Notes under the pieces: generated by a model
Databases searched by the model: none
Told to the model about the DNA's origin: nothing
The model's input: only the letters and a program-made list of their open reading frames with translations
Part shown: in pieces, positions 7,872-16,910 of the stretch
Position numbering within the stretch: the first letter of the stretch is position 1
Layout of the letters: each line of letters starts with the position of its first letter
Program-made: the position numbers and the translations under genes
Assembly (NCBI GenBank): GCA_963780175.1
Contig: CAWAAT010000001.1
Coordinates: forward strand, 620,001-684,000
DNA length: 64,000 bases
From: Brooklawnia sp963780175
GTDB taxonomy: Bacteria; Actinomycetota; Actinomycetes; Propionibacteriales; Propionibacteriaceae
Reading direction: 5' to 3'

Positions 7872-8236
7872 CGCCGCTGTGGGTGGCACTCGCAGGCGGT
7901 TTGGGGGCCGGTGCCCGGTTCGTTCTGGACGGGTTCATCACCGATCACACTCGCCGCACCCTGCCCACAGCGACGCTGGCGATCAACGTGCTGGGATCGT
8001 TCCTTCTCGGGTTGGTGACCGGCTGGGTGGGCAATGGCCGCCTCGAGCTCGTGCAGGCCGTGGTCGGCGTCGGGTTCCTGGGTGGATTCACCACGTTCAG
8101 CACCGCCAGCGTCGAACTGGTCCGGCTGGTTCGCGCCGGACGGCCCAGGGCTGCGGTGGTCCTGGCTCTCGCCATGATCGGGCTCAGCCTCATCCTGGCG
8201 TTTCTCGGGCTGACTCTGGGCCGATTCCTGGGCTGA
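7868..8236 (+). CDS. crcB: Fluoride channel subunit CrcB (second of pair)
   Basis: A 122-residue partner of the preceding crcB, started by an overlapping ATGA. It carries GAGARFVLDG, LAINVLGSFLLG and GGFTTFSTASVE, the Fluc pore motifs, and four hydrophobic helices. It is shorter at the N-terminus than its neighbour. Tandem divergent crcB genes normally fix opposite membrane orientations; a positive-inside count would be needed to say which way each inserts. Confidence 0.92.
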   Translation: MTPLWVALAGGLGAGARFVLDGFITDHTRRTLPTATLAINVLGSFLLGLVTGWVGNGRLELVQAVVGVGFLGGFTTFSTASVELVRLVRAGRPRAAVVLALAMIGLSLILAFLGLTLGRFLG

Positions 8237-8323
8237 CTGCCGCCAAGCAGAAGCCGGTGGGCGGAACCCCCACCAAGGGATCGGCCACGACATACCCGCT
8301 CGCTTCCGGGGATAATCGGTAGC

Positions 8324-9244
8324 GTGCTTCATCCCGACCTGTCTGCCGCGCGATGGCTCCCCACTCTCTCGTTCGGAGCTCGAACGCTGCGGCTGGTCCG
8401 GCGAGTCCCGGTTCCAGCGGCCACGGTGCGTGCCGGACTTGCCGTGGAGGACATCCACATCGACGGGCCGGCAGGCACGCTCCGGCTGCGGTTGTATCGT
8501 CCAGCAGGGCTGAGCCGGCCAGCCCCGGCGTTGTTGTGGTTCCACGGCGGCGGATACGTCATGGGCTGGCCCGAGCAGGACGACCGCACCTGCCAGGCGA
8601 TCGCCGACCGGCGGCAGATGACGGTGGCGTCCGTCGACTACCGGCTGGCCCCGGAGCACCCGTTCCCGGCAGCCCTCGAGGACGGGCACACGGCCCTGCA
8701 CTGGCTCCTCGACAACAGCACCCAACGCCACGTCGACACCACCCGGATCGCCGTCGGCGGGGCCAGCGCGGGCGGTGGGCTGGCCGCCGCACTCGCCCAA
8801 CGCGTCCACGACGAGGGCCCGGTCACGTTGGTCTTCCAGCTGCTCGTGTACCCGATGCTCGATGACCGGACCGTCTCCCGAAGCGCGCCGCGAGGCAGGG
8901 ACCTACGGGTGTGGACGCCGGCGAGCAACCGGTTCGGCTGGTCGTCCTACCTGGCCTCCGCACACGGAGGCCGACAGCTTCCGCCCTACGCCGTACCTGC
9001 CCGGCGTGAGCACCTGGCCGGGCTCCCGCCGGCCTGGATCGGCGTGGGAAGCGATGACCTGTTCCTCGACGAGGACCGCGTCTATGCCGACAGGCTCACC
9101 GCGGCAGGCGTCCCCACTCGCCTTGTGGTCATCCCTGGCGCCTTCCACGGCTTCGACAAGGTGTTTCCCGGCAAGGCCGTGTCGCGACGATTCCTCGAAG
9201 ACCAGCTGGACGCACTCTCGGCAGCGCTCCAACCTGACGCTTGA
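8324..9244 (+). CDS. Alpha/beta hydrolase, hormone-sensitive-lipase (HGGG) family esterase
   Basis: A 306-residue esterase with HGGG oxyanion motif (74-77), nucleophile S149 in GASAGGG, acid D245 (VGSDDLFLDE) and H275 (GAFHGF), all in canonical order for the bacterial HSL/family IV esterases. The GTG at 8324 lacks a ribosome binding site, but GATAAT lies at 8311-8316, seven bases upstream, so a leaderless transcript is likely. It probably hydrolyses short or medium acyl esters in the cytoplasm. It stands alone between the crcB operon and a broken regulator gene. Confidence 0.88.
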   Translation: MLHPDLSAARWLPTLSFGARTLRLVRRVPVPAATVRAGLAVEDIHIDGPAGTLRLRLYRPAGLSRPAPALLWFHGGGYVMGWPEQDDRTCQAIADRRQMTVASVDYRLAPEHPFPAALEDGHTALHWLLDNSTQRHVDTTRIAVGGASAGGGLAAALAQRVHDEGPVTLVFQLLVYPMLDDRTVSRSAPRGRDLRVWTPASNRFGWSSYLASAHGGRQLPPYAVPARREHLAGLPPAWIGVGSDDLFLDEDRVYADRLTAAGVPTRLVVIPGAFHGFDKVFPGKAVSRRFLEDQLDALSAALQPDA

Positions 9245-9324
9245 CCGATCAGTTGGCCGACATACCGGGCAACTGGTCGCGCGTGCGTCCTTCCCTGCGG
9301 GTCGGTCTACCGGGAGACTGAGGT

Positions 9325-9829
9325 GTGCACAGCAAACTGTTGGGTCGGCAGGCGGAGCTGCAGGTCATTGCCGAGTTCCTGGGTTCTCTGGGGTCGAACT
9401 CCGGCACGCTGCTCCTCGGGGGTTCGGCCGGCATGGGGAAGACGTCCTTGTGGCGCTCGGCCCTCGACCTCGCGCACACCCAAGGGGTGGATGTGCTGGT
9501 GGCGCGTCCGACGAGCAGCGAGGCAGGCCTGACCCTGGCGACGTTGTCAGACCTGCTGTCAGGAGTCCCGGCTCATGTGCTCGACTCCCTGCCTCCCCGG
9601 CAACAGGAGGCGATCGACGTGGCGCTGGTGCGGTCGTCCGACCAAGGCCACTCGATCGAACCACGAGTTCTCGGTGCGGCGTTCCTGTCGATACTGGAAA
9701 GGCTCAGCGAAGAGTCCCACGTGTTGTTGGCGATTGACGATGCCCAGTGGGTGGACGCGTCCAGCAGGTCGGCGATCTCGTACGCCATCCGGAGGATCGG
9801 CGTTGGCGGGGGATTGATCGCGACTGTTC
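9325..9829 (+). pseudogene. 5' fragment of a LuxR-type AAA regulator
   Basis: About 168 codons encode the start of an ATP-binding LuxR-family regulator: GRQAELQVI, Walker A GGSAGMGKTS and Walker B LLAIDDAQW. Homology stops near codon 168 (GGGLIATVRPS). From there the sequence matches a methyltransferase on the other strand, and the residual frame continues as an antisense shadow to 10488. The remaining 600 or so residues (TPR and LuxR HTH) are absent from the window. It is a truncated gene at a rearrangement junction near 9830. Confidence 0.75.
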
Positions 9830-10068
9830 GCCCATCGGCCTGCTGCCAAGCCTGGTCGACCCGGCCGAAGCTCGTCAGCCCGATTCTGCCGCCCCGACGC
9901 ACGAACTCCACCCATCGGCCCAAGGTTCGCACCGGATCGGGATTGAAGAAGATCACGAGGGACGCGGCCGCGACGTCGGAAACTCCTGCGCGCCAGCGGA
10001 ATGGAGACGCCGTCGCCCGGGCGCACGTCGAGGTTGGCGATGCCCCGATCGGCTGCTCCCGCTCGCAC
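9830..10068 (-). pseudogene. Fragment of a SAM-dependent methyltransferase, frameshifted
   Basis: Minus-strand codons from about 10068 read IANLDVRPGDGVSIPLA (motif after the SAM-binding loop). After a one-base shift near 9989 they continue AASLVIFFNPDP, then EFVRRGGRIGLTSFG. This is the core of a class I methyltransferase lacking both the N-terminal GxGxG loop and the C-terminus. It joins the LuxR-type fragment head-on at about 9830, so two unrelated gene pieces were fused in inverse orientation. Confidence 0.65.
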
Positions 10069-10129
10069 GTCGCCTGGGACAGCTTCGTCATCATCACCGG
10101 CAATATCGCGGCCCGCTACGCTCGGTCAC

Positions 10130-10579
10130 GTGACCGTTCTGCACCTGCACGCCGTGATCGAACAGATGGGGCCAGCGGGGGCCCTGCTGTTGTCCGACGA
10201 GCACGTTTCGGCGTTGGGCGGGGGCAAGCGCGCGGCGGTGGTGGTTCGGATCGGCGACCACTCGGCCCGGCTTCGGCTCGCTGTCATGGGCGGGCTCAAC
10301 GTGATCGGCATCTCCAAGGCCAACCGTGGCCTCCTTCATGTCGGGATCGGCGAAACGGTGGACGCCGAGGTGTGGCTCGACGACACTCCGCGGACCGTCG
10401 CCGTGCCCGACGACCTGATGGTTGCCCTGGTCAGCGAGCCAGAGCTGAAGATCCGGTTCGAGAGCCTGCCGTTCACCCACCGGCGTGAGCTCGTGGAGTG
10501 GGTTGAACAGGCAAAGCGACCGGAGACCCGGCAACGGCGGATCGCTGGCACACTCGACCGACTTCGCGAGGCGTCGTAG
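10130..10579 (+). CDS. YdeI/OmpD-associated family protein with DUF1905 domain
   Basis: From GTG 10130 the frame encodes 149 residues: a DUF1905-like beta-rich N-terminal half (RAAVVVRIGDHSARLRLAVMGGLNVIGISKANR) and a C-terminal helical YdeI/OmpD-associated half with the LPFTHRRELVEWVEQAKRPETRQRRI signature. Function is unknown. There is no strong ribosome binding site; TACGCT lies eight bases ahead of a possible leaderless start. The gene follows directly on the two-fragment junction. Confidence 0.78.
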   Translation: MTVLHLHAVIEQMGPAGALLLSDEHVSALGGGKRAAVVVRIGDHSARLRLAVMGGLNVIGISKANRGLLHVGIGETVDAEVWLDDTPRTVAVPDDLMVALVSEPELKIRFESLPFTHRRELVEWVEQAKRPETRQRRIAGTLDRLREAS

Positions 10580-10648
10580 TCCTCACCAAGCGCGCGCGCA
10601 CCCGAGAGCTAGCACCCCGCCCGCTTCTTGACGTGGCAGAGTGAACTG

Positions 10649-11485
10649 ATGGACCAGTTTTCGCACCTCGCCATGACGTTCCCGGTGACCGACACGGGTC
10701 CCGTCGATGCGGACAACGCCCACTCAGTGGTGTTGCTGCACGGCTTTCCGCAGAACCGCGCCGCCTGGCAGGACGTGTGCGCGGGCCTCAACAAGGCGGG
10801 GTTGCGGACGCTGGCTCCCGACTTGCGGGGACTGCCGGAGACGGCGCGGCCCCGCCGGCGTGGCGACTACCGGGTCGAGCGACTGGTCGAGGACGTCGAC
10901 GCCCTGCTGGACGCCGCCGGCCTGGCGAGCGCGCACCTCGTCGGGCATGACTGGGGCGGAGGCATCGCGTGGGAGGTGGCCCTGCGGCGACCGGAGCGCG
11001 TGCTCAGCCTGACGGTCCTGTCCACGCCGCACCCGTCGGCGTTGCTGTGGTCGATGCGCAGGAGCAATCAGGGTCTGCGGAGCTGGTACATGCTCGCCAT
11101 GCAGGTGCCGGTGTTGCCCGAGGCGCTGTTCGCCTGGGGCCTGCGCCGCGAGGGGCTGCGTTCCCTCGGCCTGCCCCTGAAGTACCGCCTCGCGTTCGAG
11201 GCGCAGCTTCGCAGGCCCGGAGCGATCACCGGCGCGATCGCCCCCTACCGCGCCATGCTGGGTTGGCCCTCGCCGCTCACCACCCGCTCGCGCACCCTCG
11301 TGGAGACGCCGACCACCTACGTCTGGTCACGCCACGATCCATACCTAGGCCCCGAGGCGGCCCACCGGACGGCCCACTACTGCACGGGCCCGTTCCGGTT
11401 CATCGAGGCCGACGCCGACCACTGGCTCCCCGAGAAAGCACCCGGTCTGGTCACCGACGCCATCCTCCAACGCATCGCGGGCTGA
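10649..11485 (+). CDS. Alpha/beta hydrolase, epoxide hydrolase-like
   Basis: A 278-residue alpha/beta hydrolase (from ATG 10649; an in-frame ATG/GTG seven codons earlier is possible). It has the HGFPQN oxyanion motif (31-36), nucleophile elbow GHDWGG with Asp (D101) instead of Ser, an acid in WSRHDPY and a catalytic His in DADHW. The Asp nucleophile points to the epoxide hydrolase/haloalkane dehalogenase branch rather than esterases. Substrate is unknown. No operon partner. Confidence 0.82.
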   Translation: MDQFSHLAMTFPVTDTGPVDADNAHSVVLLHGFPQNRAAWQDVCAGLNKAGLRTLAPDLRGLPETARPRRRGDYRVERLVEDVDALLDAAGLASAHLVGHDWGGGIAWEVALRRPERVLSLTVLSTPHPSALLWSMRRSNQGLRSWYMLAMQVPVLPEALFAWGLRREGLRSLGLPLKYRLAFEAQLRRPGAITGAIAPYRAMLGWPSPLTTRSRTLVETPTTYVWSRHDPYLGPEAAHRTAHYCTGPFRFIEADADHWLPEKAPGLVTDAILQRIAG

Positions 11486-11536
11486 GCCCACCGTGCACCA
11501 CCGCCATCCCGGCGCCGCAACCCTCCCGTGGGGTGA

Positions 11537-11783
11537 TGGCTAGAGTCCGAGGTCGTATCGGTGGGGGCCGCCGCGAAGGCGTCGAGCCAGGCGCCGACCG
11601 CTCGGTGCGTGGGTCGTCCAGGTAGTCGTGCGCGACCATGTGCGTCCCGGGGGCCAGGTCAACGACCTGTGGGGTACCGCCCTCCCACGAGGTGACGCGA
11701 GCGCCGTCGGCGGTGAGGAGGATGAGGTTGAAGCCGAGAGTCGTCAGCGGGTCGGGAAGGGACCGTCCCGCCAGCGAATCCAG
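11537..11783 (-). pseudogene. Remnant of an NRDE/TANGO2-family protein
   Basis: The minus strand encodes FNLILLTADGARVTSWEGG followed by VVDLAPGTHMVAHDYLDDPRTER, matching the central part of NRDE (TANGO2-like) proteins, which normally run to about 250 residues and begin with an N-R-D-E motif that is missing here. After TER the homology continues one frame over (WLDAFAAAP), so there is also a frameshift near 11605. It lies divergent from coaBC. A broken gene, moderately supported. Confidence 0.5.
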
Positions 11784-11836
11784 CACCATGCACAGGAAGG
11801 GTACTCGCGCCTCGATAGGGTGGGACAATCTGACGC

Positions 11837-13048
11837 ATGGTCATCGTCGTTGGTGTCACGGGCGGCATCGCCGCCTACAAGGCCGTCCACCTCGTCCGGT
11901 TGTTCATCGGTGGCGGACATGAGGTGCACGTCGTGCCGACCGAGGACGCGCTGCGCTTCGTGGGCCGGCCCACCTGGGAGGCGATCTCCCGGAACCGGGT
12001 CACGACGTCGGTGCACGACGACGTCCCGCAGGTCAGGCACGTGGCGCTCGGGCAGCAGGCGGACCTCATCGTCGTGGCACCGGCCACCGCGAACACCATC
12101 GCCGCCATGGCCGCCGGGCTGGCCGGCGACTTGCTGGGCACGACGCTCCTCGCCACCAAGGCCCCGGTCCTGATCGCGCCCGCGATGCACACCGAGATGT
12201 GGAACCACCCCGCCACCCGCGCGAACATGGCGACGCTGCGGTCGCGTGGCGTCCACGTCGTCGGCCCGGACGATGGCCCGCTCACGGGCGGCGACTCCGG
12301 CCCCGGACGCATGAGCGAGCCGGAGGTGATCCACGAAGCTGCGCTCGCGCTGCTCAACGCGCGAGCTGACCTGAGCGACCTCACCGTTGCCGTGTCCGCT
12401 GGAGGCACCCGCGAGCCCATCGACCCCGTCCGCTACATCGGCAACCGCTCGAGCGGACGCCAAGGAGTTGCCCTGGCCGTAGCGGCCGCACAGCGGGGCG
12501 CCAAGGTGCTGTTGGCCGCGGCCAATGTTGAGGGCGACATCCTGCGCGAAGCCGAACTGTCCGGCATCGACATCACGAAGGTGGGTTCGGCGTCGGACCT
12601 CTCCACGGCCATGCGCCGGTTGGCCGACAGCGCGGACATCATCATCATGGCCGCCGCGGTCGCCGACTTCCGGGTGGCCGAGGTATCAGATGGCAAGCTC
12701 ACCAAGGAGGCAGGCGCGCCGCCTACCATCACCCTCGTCGAGAACGAGGACATCGTCGCAGGCCTGGCCGAGCGTCGTCGCCCCGGCCAGACCATCGTCG
12801 CGTTCGCAGCCGAGACCGCCCGGGGCGACGAACTCCTCGCACGTGGACGGCGCAAACGACGCCGCAAGGGCGTGGACCTGCTCGCAGTCAACGAGGTCGG
12901 CTGGGAGAAGGGCTTCGAGACCGCGGACAACCGGCTGACGATCCTCGGCCCGACCGACGAGATCGTCGCGGAGGCCGCCGGTCCGAAGCGCCAGGTCGCC
13001 GATGCGCTGCTGGACGCCGTCCTCGAATTGCGGCGCCTGACAAGCTGA
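11837..13048 (+). CDS. coaBC: Bifunctional phosphopantothenoylcysteine decarboxylase/phosphopantothenate-cysteine ligase
   Basis: A 403-residue CoaBC. The N-terminal FMN-dependent decarboxylase half (1 to about 175) has VGVTGGIAAYK, catalytic His in VRHVALG and APAMHTEMW, the actinobacterial form of PxMNxxMW. The C-terminal CTP-dependent ligase half has GGTREPIDPVR, NRSSG and AAVADFR. Two consecutive steps of coenzyme A synthesis are thus in one cytosolic protein. Many actinobacteria keep coaBC between rpoZ and metK; here it is alone, so either synteny is broken or this is an extra copy. The start is only 54 bases from the NRDE remnant; a GGGTGGGAC stretch precedes the ATG. Confidence 0.95.
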   Translation: MVIVVGVTGGIAAYKAVHLVRLFIGGGHEVHVVPTEDALRFVGRPTWEAISRNRVTTSVHDDVPQVRHVALGQQADLIVVAPATANTIAAMAAGLAGDLLGTTLLATKAPVLIAPAMHTEMWNHPATRANMATLRSRGVHVVGPDDGPLTGGDSGPGRMSEPEVIHEAALALLNARADLSDLTVAVSAGGTREPIDPVRYIGNRSSGRQGVALAVAAAQRGAKVLLAAANVEGDILREAELSGIDITKVGSASDLSTAMRRLADSADIIIMAAAVADFRVAEVSDGKLTKEAGAPPTITLVENEDIVAGLAERRRPGQTIVAFAAETARGDELLARGRRKRRRKGVDLLAVNEVGWEKGFETADNRLTILGPTDEIVAEAAGPKRQVADALLDAVLELRRLTS

Positions 13049-13515
13049 ACCCGCGCATCTGGGGCAAGGGCGGACCACACGCTTCTCCGTCCAATTCCGA
13101 CCTGCCAGCGGCCCACCCGGCCGCCCAACGAGACACCGCAACCCTGCTCCGGTGACGAAGCCGCAGGACTCGGGTTTCATCACGTCCTCCTTCGACGGGG
13201 TCGCGAACCTTCAACTCGAGTACCAGCGGTTCAGCTGGTAGTTAATGAACCCGATCTTGCTGAACCGGTGGAACCCGACAGGCAGTTCGACGGCCAGGAC
13301 GCCCCTTCCCTACAGCCCCACCCCCTCACCGCGGCGCTACTCCAATCCTAAGGTTTGGGGTCGCTCCAGAACCTGCCGGTGGCAGACATCCCGTGGTGCC
13401 GAAGAGCGCTCGCTGACTGCAGCCTGTCGGAATGACCGTTGAAGGCTCGATGTCCCGCGGCGGCATTCTGTGCGCGTTCGGAGTCTTCTGGTGGTGTGCG
13501 CGTCCGCGCCGCGTG
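13049..13515. other. Intergenic stretch without a supported gene
   Basis: Between coaBC and the convergent glycosyltransferase gene I see no frame with protein-like composition, no RNA gene and no strong hairpin. Open frames here are Arg/Pro/Ser-rich and lack ribosome binding sites. Confidence 0.5.
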
Positions 13516-14709
13516 TCAGGTGCTCCTGGTCAGGTGGGTGATGGCGGCTTCGGTGCCGTTCTCGGATTGCATGCGGTCAGCGGCCTGACGCACCGGGTCG
13601 GCGTGCCCGATGGCGGCTCTGACGGCCGCGGTGACACCTGGGGGGTCCAGCCGATTGTTGTCCAGTGGCGGGCCGGCCAGCCCGATTCGTTGGAGTTGGG
13701 CCGCCCAGAACGGCTGATCGCCCAGGAACGGCACCACGATCGACGGGGTGCCGGCGCGCGTGGCGGCGTGCACGGTGCCGGCTCCGCCGTGGTGCATAGC
13801 GGCCGCCGCGCGAGGAAGGACGGCTGCCAGCGGCACCGTAGCGGTCACGTACACATCGTCGGCGTGGACGTCGCTGGAGGGATCGAGTCCACCCCAGCCG
13901 GTCACGAACAGCACTCGGTGGCCCACGGCGCGGGCGCCGGCGACGATCACCCGCGCCCGTCCTACCGCGTCGCCCCCTGTCATGGAGCCGAACCCCGCGT
14001 ACAGGAACGGGCGCGGGTCATCGAGGAACGCCGCCAACGACGGCTCGAGTGCGCCCCCGCCTGCTGGACCGTGCCAATCGCCGGTCTGCTGTGTGGTGAC
14101 CGGCCAGTCCTTCGGACGCGGCACCAGGGTCGGGCTGAAGGCTGCGAGGGTGGCGGCCGGGGGCGGCAGCGGCCCGCTGACCCCGTGCCTGCGCTGGGCC
14201 TGGGTGACTTCGCTGCCGAACATGGCCCCCGCCAGTCCCACCGCCCGGTAGCTGAGCCGATTGAGCCAGGGCCCCAGCGACCTGGCCGCGACCCCGGCCG
14301 CGGGGAACTCCCGGGTCGGGGTCAGCGTGGGAGTCAACTCGGCCACCAACCACGGAACACCGAGCTTGGCTGCCGCGACCGGAGCGGTCAGGACCTTCGG
14401 GTGCGCCAGGATCACCTGCGGCCGCCAGTCCACCGCCAGGTCCACAGCCTGCGCCAACGCGCGGACCATCGCCGGACGGATCCGCTCCCGATACGACCGC
14501 AGCGCAGCACCGGCGCCACCGCCCAAGGTTTCGGCCAGGTCGGCGAAACTGATCCCAAGGCCGACCGCGTCCACCCCGGCGGTGCCCACATCCTCAGACC
14601 GGGGCAGGGCCACCCTCACCTCGTGACCCGCCTCCTGCGCGGCGCGCGCCAGCCACACGAAAGGCTCCACATCGCCGCGGCTACCCAACGTCGACAACAA
14701 CATCCTCAT
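13516..14709 (-). CDS. Glycosyltransferase, GT1/GT28 (UDP-glycosyltransferase) superfamily
   Basis: A 397-residue GT-B glycosyltransferase from ATG 14709 (GGGGG seven bases upstream; a second ATG lies two codons in). The N-terminal LLSTLGSRGDVEPFVWLA acceptor-domain start and the C-terminal HHGGAGT...PSIVVPFLGDQPFWAAQL donor-binding signature are those of macrolide/sterol-type glycosyltransferases. The acceptor is unknown. Its start is about 100 bases from the divergent, broken ABC exporter operon; such pairs sometimes glycosylate and export a small molecule, but that link is only suggestive. Confidence 0.85.
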   Translation of the reverse strand: MRMLLSTLGSRGDVEPFVWLARAAQEAGHEVRVALPRSEDVGTAGVDAVGLGISFADLAETLGGGAGAALRSYRERIRPAMVRALAQAVDLAVDWRPQVILAHPKVLTAPVAAAKLGVPWLVAELTPTLTPTREFPAAGVAARSLGPWLNRLSYRAVGLAGAMFGSEVTQAQRRHGVSGPLPPPAATLAAFSPTLVPRPKDWPVTTQQTGDWHGPAGGGALEPSLAAFLDDPRPFLYAGFGSMTGGDAVGRARVIVAGARAVGHRVLFVTGWGGLDPSSDVHADDVYVTATVPLAAVLPRAAAAMHHGGAGTVHAATRAGTPSIVVPFLGDQPFWAAQLQRIGLAGPPLDNNRLDPPGVTAAVRAAIGHADPVRQAADRMQSENGTEAAITHLTRST

Positions 14710-14812
14710 GACCGACCCCCATCCCCCCAGGAACGCTGACTCCATCCTCGCCGCTGTTCCGCTCGCGGGGGACAATCGCCAGTGGTACCCGCGCGGCGAA
14801 GGAGTACACAGC

Positions 14813-15672
14813 ATGACTGAACCAGCGATCCACGTTGAGGACCTGCACTACGCCTACGGCGACGTCGAGGCGGTGAAGGGGGTGTCCTTCGACGTGGCGC
14901 CCGGCGAGGTCTTGGGTTTCCTCGGCCCAAACGGCGCGGGCAAGTCCACCACCATCAAGGTGCTCACCGGCCAACTCAGGCCCAAGGAGGGCCGCGCCAC
15001 GGTGCTCGGCTTCGACGTTCGCGCGAGTGATCCTGCGATGCAGGCCCGCATCGGGGTGTGTTTCGAGGAGAAGAACCTGTAATTGACGATGTCGGGCAAG
15101 GAGAATCTGGAGTTCTTCGCCAGCCTGTACGGCATCAAGGACCTCGACGTCCTTCGTGCGTTGCGGCGGGTCGGGCTCGAGGATCGTGCGAAGGATCGAG
15201 TGTCCGGCTACTCGAAGGGCATGCGCCAGCGCATGATGATTTCGCGTGCGTTCATCAACACCCCCGATGTCCTGTTCCTGGTCGAACCGACCGATGGCCT
15301 GGACCCGGTCACGTCGGCGGCGATCCGGGACACGATCCGTGAGGAGGCCGGCCGGGGTGCTGCGGTGCTGCTCACCACCCACGACATGCTCGAGGCGGAC
15401 GAGTTGTGCGACCGGGTCGCCTTCATCAACGACGGCGAGGTTGTCGCGCTGGACACCGTGGAGAATCTGAAGCTGCACTACGGCACGCGCTCGGTCAAGG
15501 TCCGGTGCGGGACGGCGCCGGCGTGCGCGAGGAGGTGCTCCCTCTGGGGTCCGGCGGCTCGACGCGCTTGGCGGAGCTGGCGGCGTCCCCTGACCTGCTG
15601 ACGATCCACACCGAGGAGGCGTCGCTGGAGGCCATCTTCATCGAGCTCACAGGGCGGGGGTTGGCCGGATGA
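14813..15672 (+). pseudogene. ABC-2 exporter ATPase, inactivated
   Basis: The frame encodes a drug/antibiotic-type ABC ATPase: Walker A GPNGAGKST, signature SGYSKGMRQR and D-loop GLDP. It has three lesions. A TAA at 15080-15082 stands where the family has Tyr (EEKNLY, so TAC to TAA). Walker B reads LFLVEPTDG, with Val replacing the magnesium-binding Asp. A frameshift near 15505 moves the C-terminus (EEVLPLGSGG to GRGLAG) into another frame. The reconstructed stop overlaps the permease start by four bases, so this was the first gene of a coupled ATPase-permease-permease operon. GGAG sits nine bases before the ATG. Confidence 0.85.
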
Positions 15673-16910
15673 ACCGGCGGGTCACCCGCCTGACCATCAT
15701 CGGGGCGTTGCTCCGCAAGGAACTGGTCGCCTACTCCCGGGACCTCGTCTACGTCGGCCTGACGATCGCCCTGCTGATCGTGCTCCCTCTCGTGTTCCGG
15801 ATCATGCCGGACGCGGTGGACGAGACGATCACGCTCGCCGTCAGCCCGTCCCTGCCCACGATGGTCGACCAGGCGCGCGCCGAGCTCACAGCGCGGGCTG
15901 CTCCCCCCGAGCAGTTCGCCCGGCTCGATGCCCTCGACGTCGCGCCTGGGGAGGGGCTCGACCTCATCGGAGTCGACGATGCCGCCCAACTGAGGGGCAT
16001 CGTCGACGGCACCCTGGAAGCCTGGCGGTTCGACGCCGGGGCCGTCGTCGTCCGGGACCCGGCGACCGAGCCGGCACCCGCGGGCGCCGAGCGCTTGGAC
16101 GCCGAGATCGGGATCGTGTTCCCGGCCGGGTTCATCGCCTATGTGGTGGCAGGAGTGCCGGGGGTCGCGGTGACGGTCTACTCGGATGCCGCGGTGTCCC
16201 CGGAGATCCGTGGAGCCATGGGCAGTTTCGTGCGGGAGTTGGCCTACGAGTTCGCGGGACGGGAACTGCCGGTGGAGTTGCCCGCGGAGGACGAGATCGT
16301 GCTGGGGACCGACCGTGCGGGTGACCAGGTCACGTTGCGGGAGCGGATGCGGCCGCTGCTGTTGTTCATGATCCTGCTCATGGAGACGTTCGCCATGGCG
16401 TCGCTGGTCTCGACCGAGGTGGCGCAACGCACCGTGACCGCCGTGCTCGTCACCCCCGCACGGGTGTCGGATTTCCTCCTTGCGAAGGCGGTGTTCGGCA
16501 CGATCCTGTCGCTGGGCCAGGCGCTCATCGTCCTGGCCATGATCGGCGGAATGACCACCCAGAACTGGTCCCTGCTCCTGGCCACCCTGCTGCTGGGGGC
16601 GGTGATGTTCACCGGGGTTGCCCTGTTCGTGGGCTCGGCCGGAAAGGACTTCATGGGGCAGTTGTTCTGAGCGATGCTCTTCACGATCCCCCTCCTCATC
16701 CCCGCTGTCGCGACCCTGTTCTTCGGCTCGGCCGCCTGGTGGGTGCGGGCCATCCCGACCTACCCGATCATCGACATCCTCGTAGGGACCACGGTGTACG
16801 GCGCCACCTGGGCCGATTCGTGGGGCTCGCTGGCCTACGCGGCCATCTGGCTGGTCGTCTTGTTCGGGGCCGGCTGGATCACCCTGAAGCGGAAGGTGGC
16901 GTCGCTGTGA
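15669..16910 (+). pseudogene. ABC-2 type permease, first, with internal stop
   Basis: An ABC-2 membrane subunit with one N-terminal helix, a large extracytoplasmic domain (about residues 45-215) and a C-terminal helix bundle (LLLFMILLMETFAMASLVS, TVTAVLVTPARVSDFLLAKAVFG). An in-frame TGA at 16668-16670 lies where the context FMGQLF-x-AMLFTIPLL suggests Trp (TGG to TGA). After it the same frame continues for 80 codons to a normal end. The remaining 3' part includes the last two or three helices, so the first product would be non-functional. Its end overlaps the next permease start (GTGA). Confidence 0.82.

Noticed and set aside
13432..14739. 435-codon plus-strand frame opposite the glycosyltransferase gene
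   Set aside because: Arg/His/Gly-rich antisense shadow; the minus-strand glycosyltransferase has complete family motifs.
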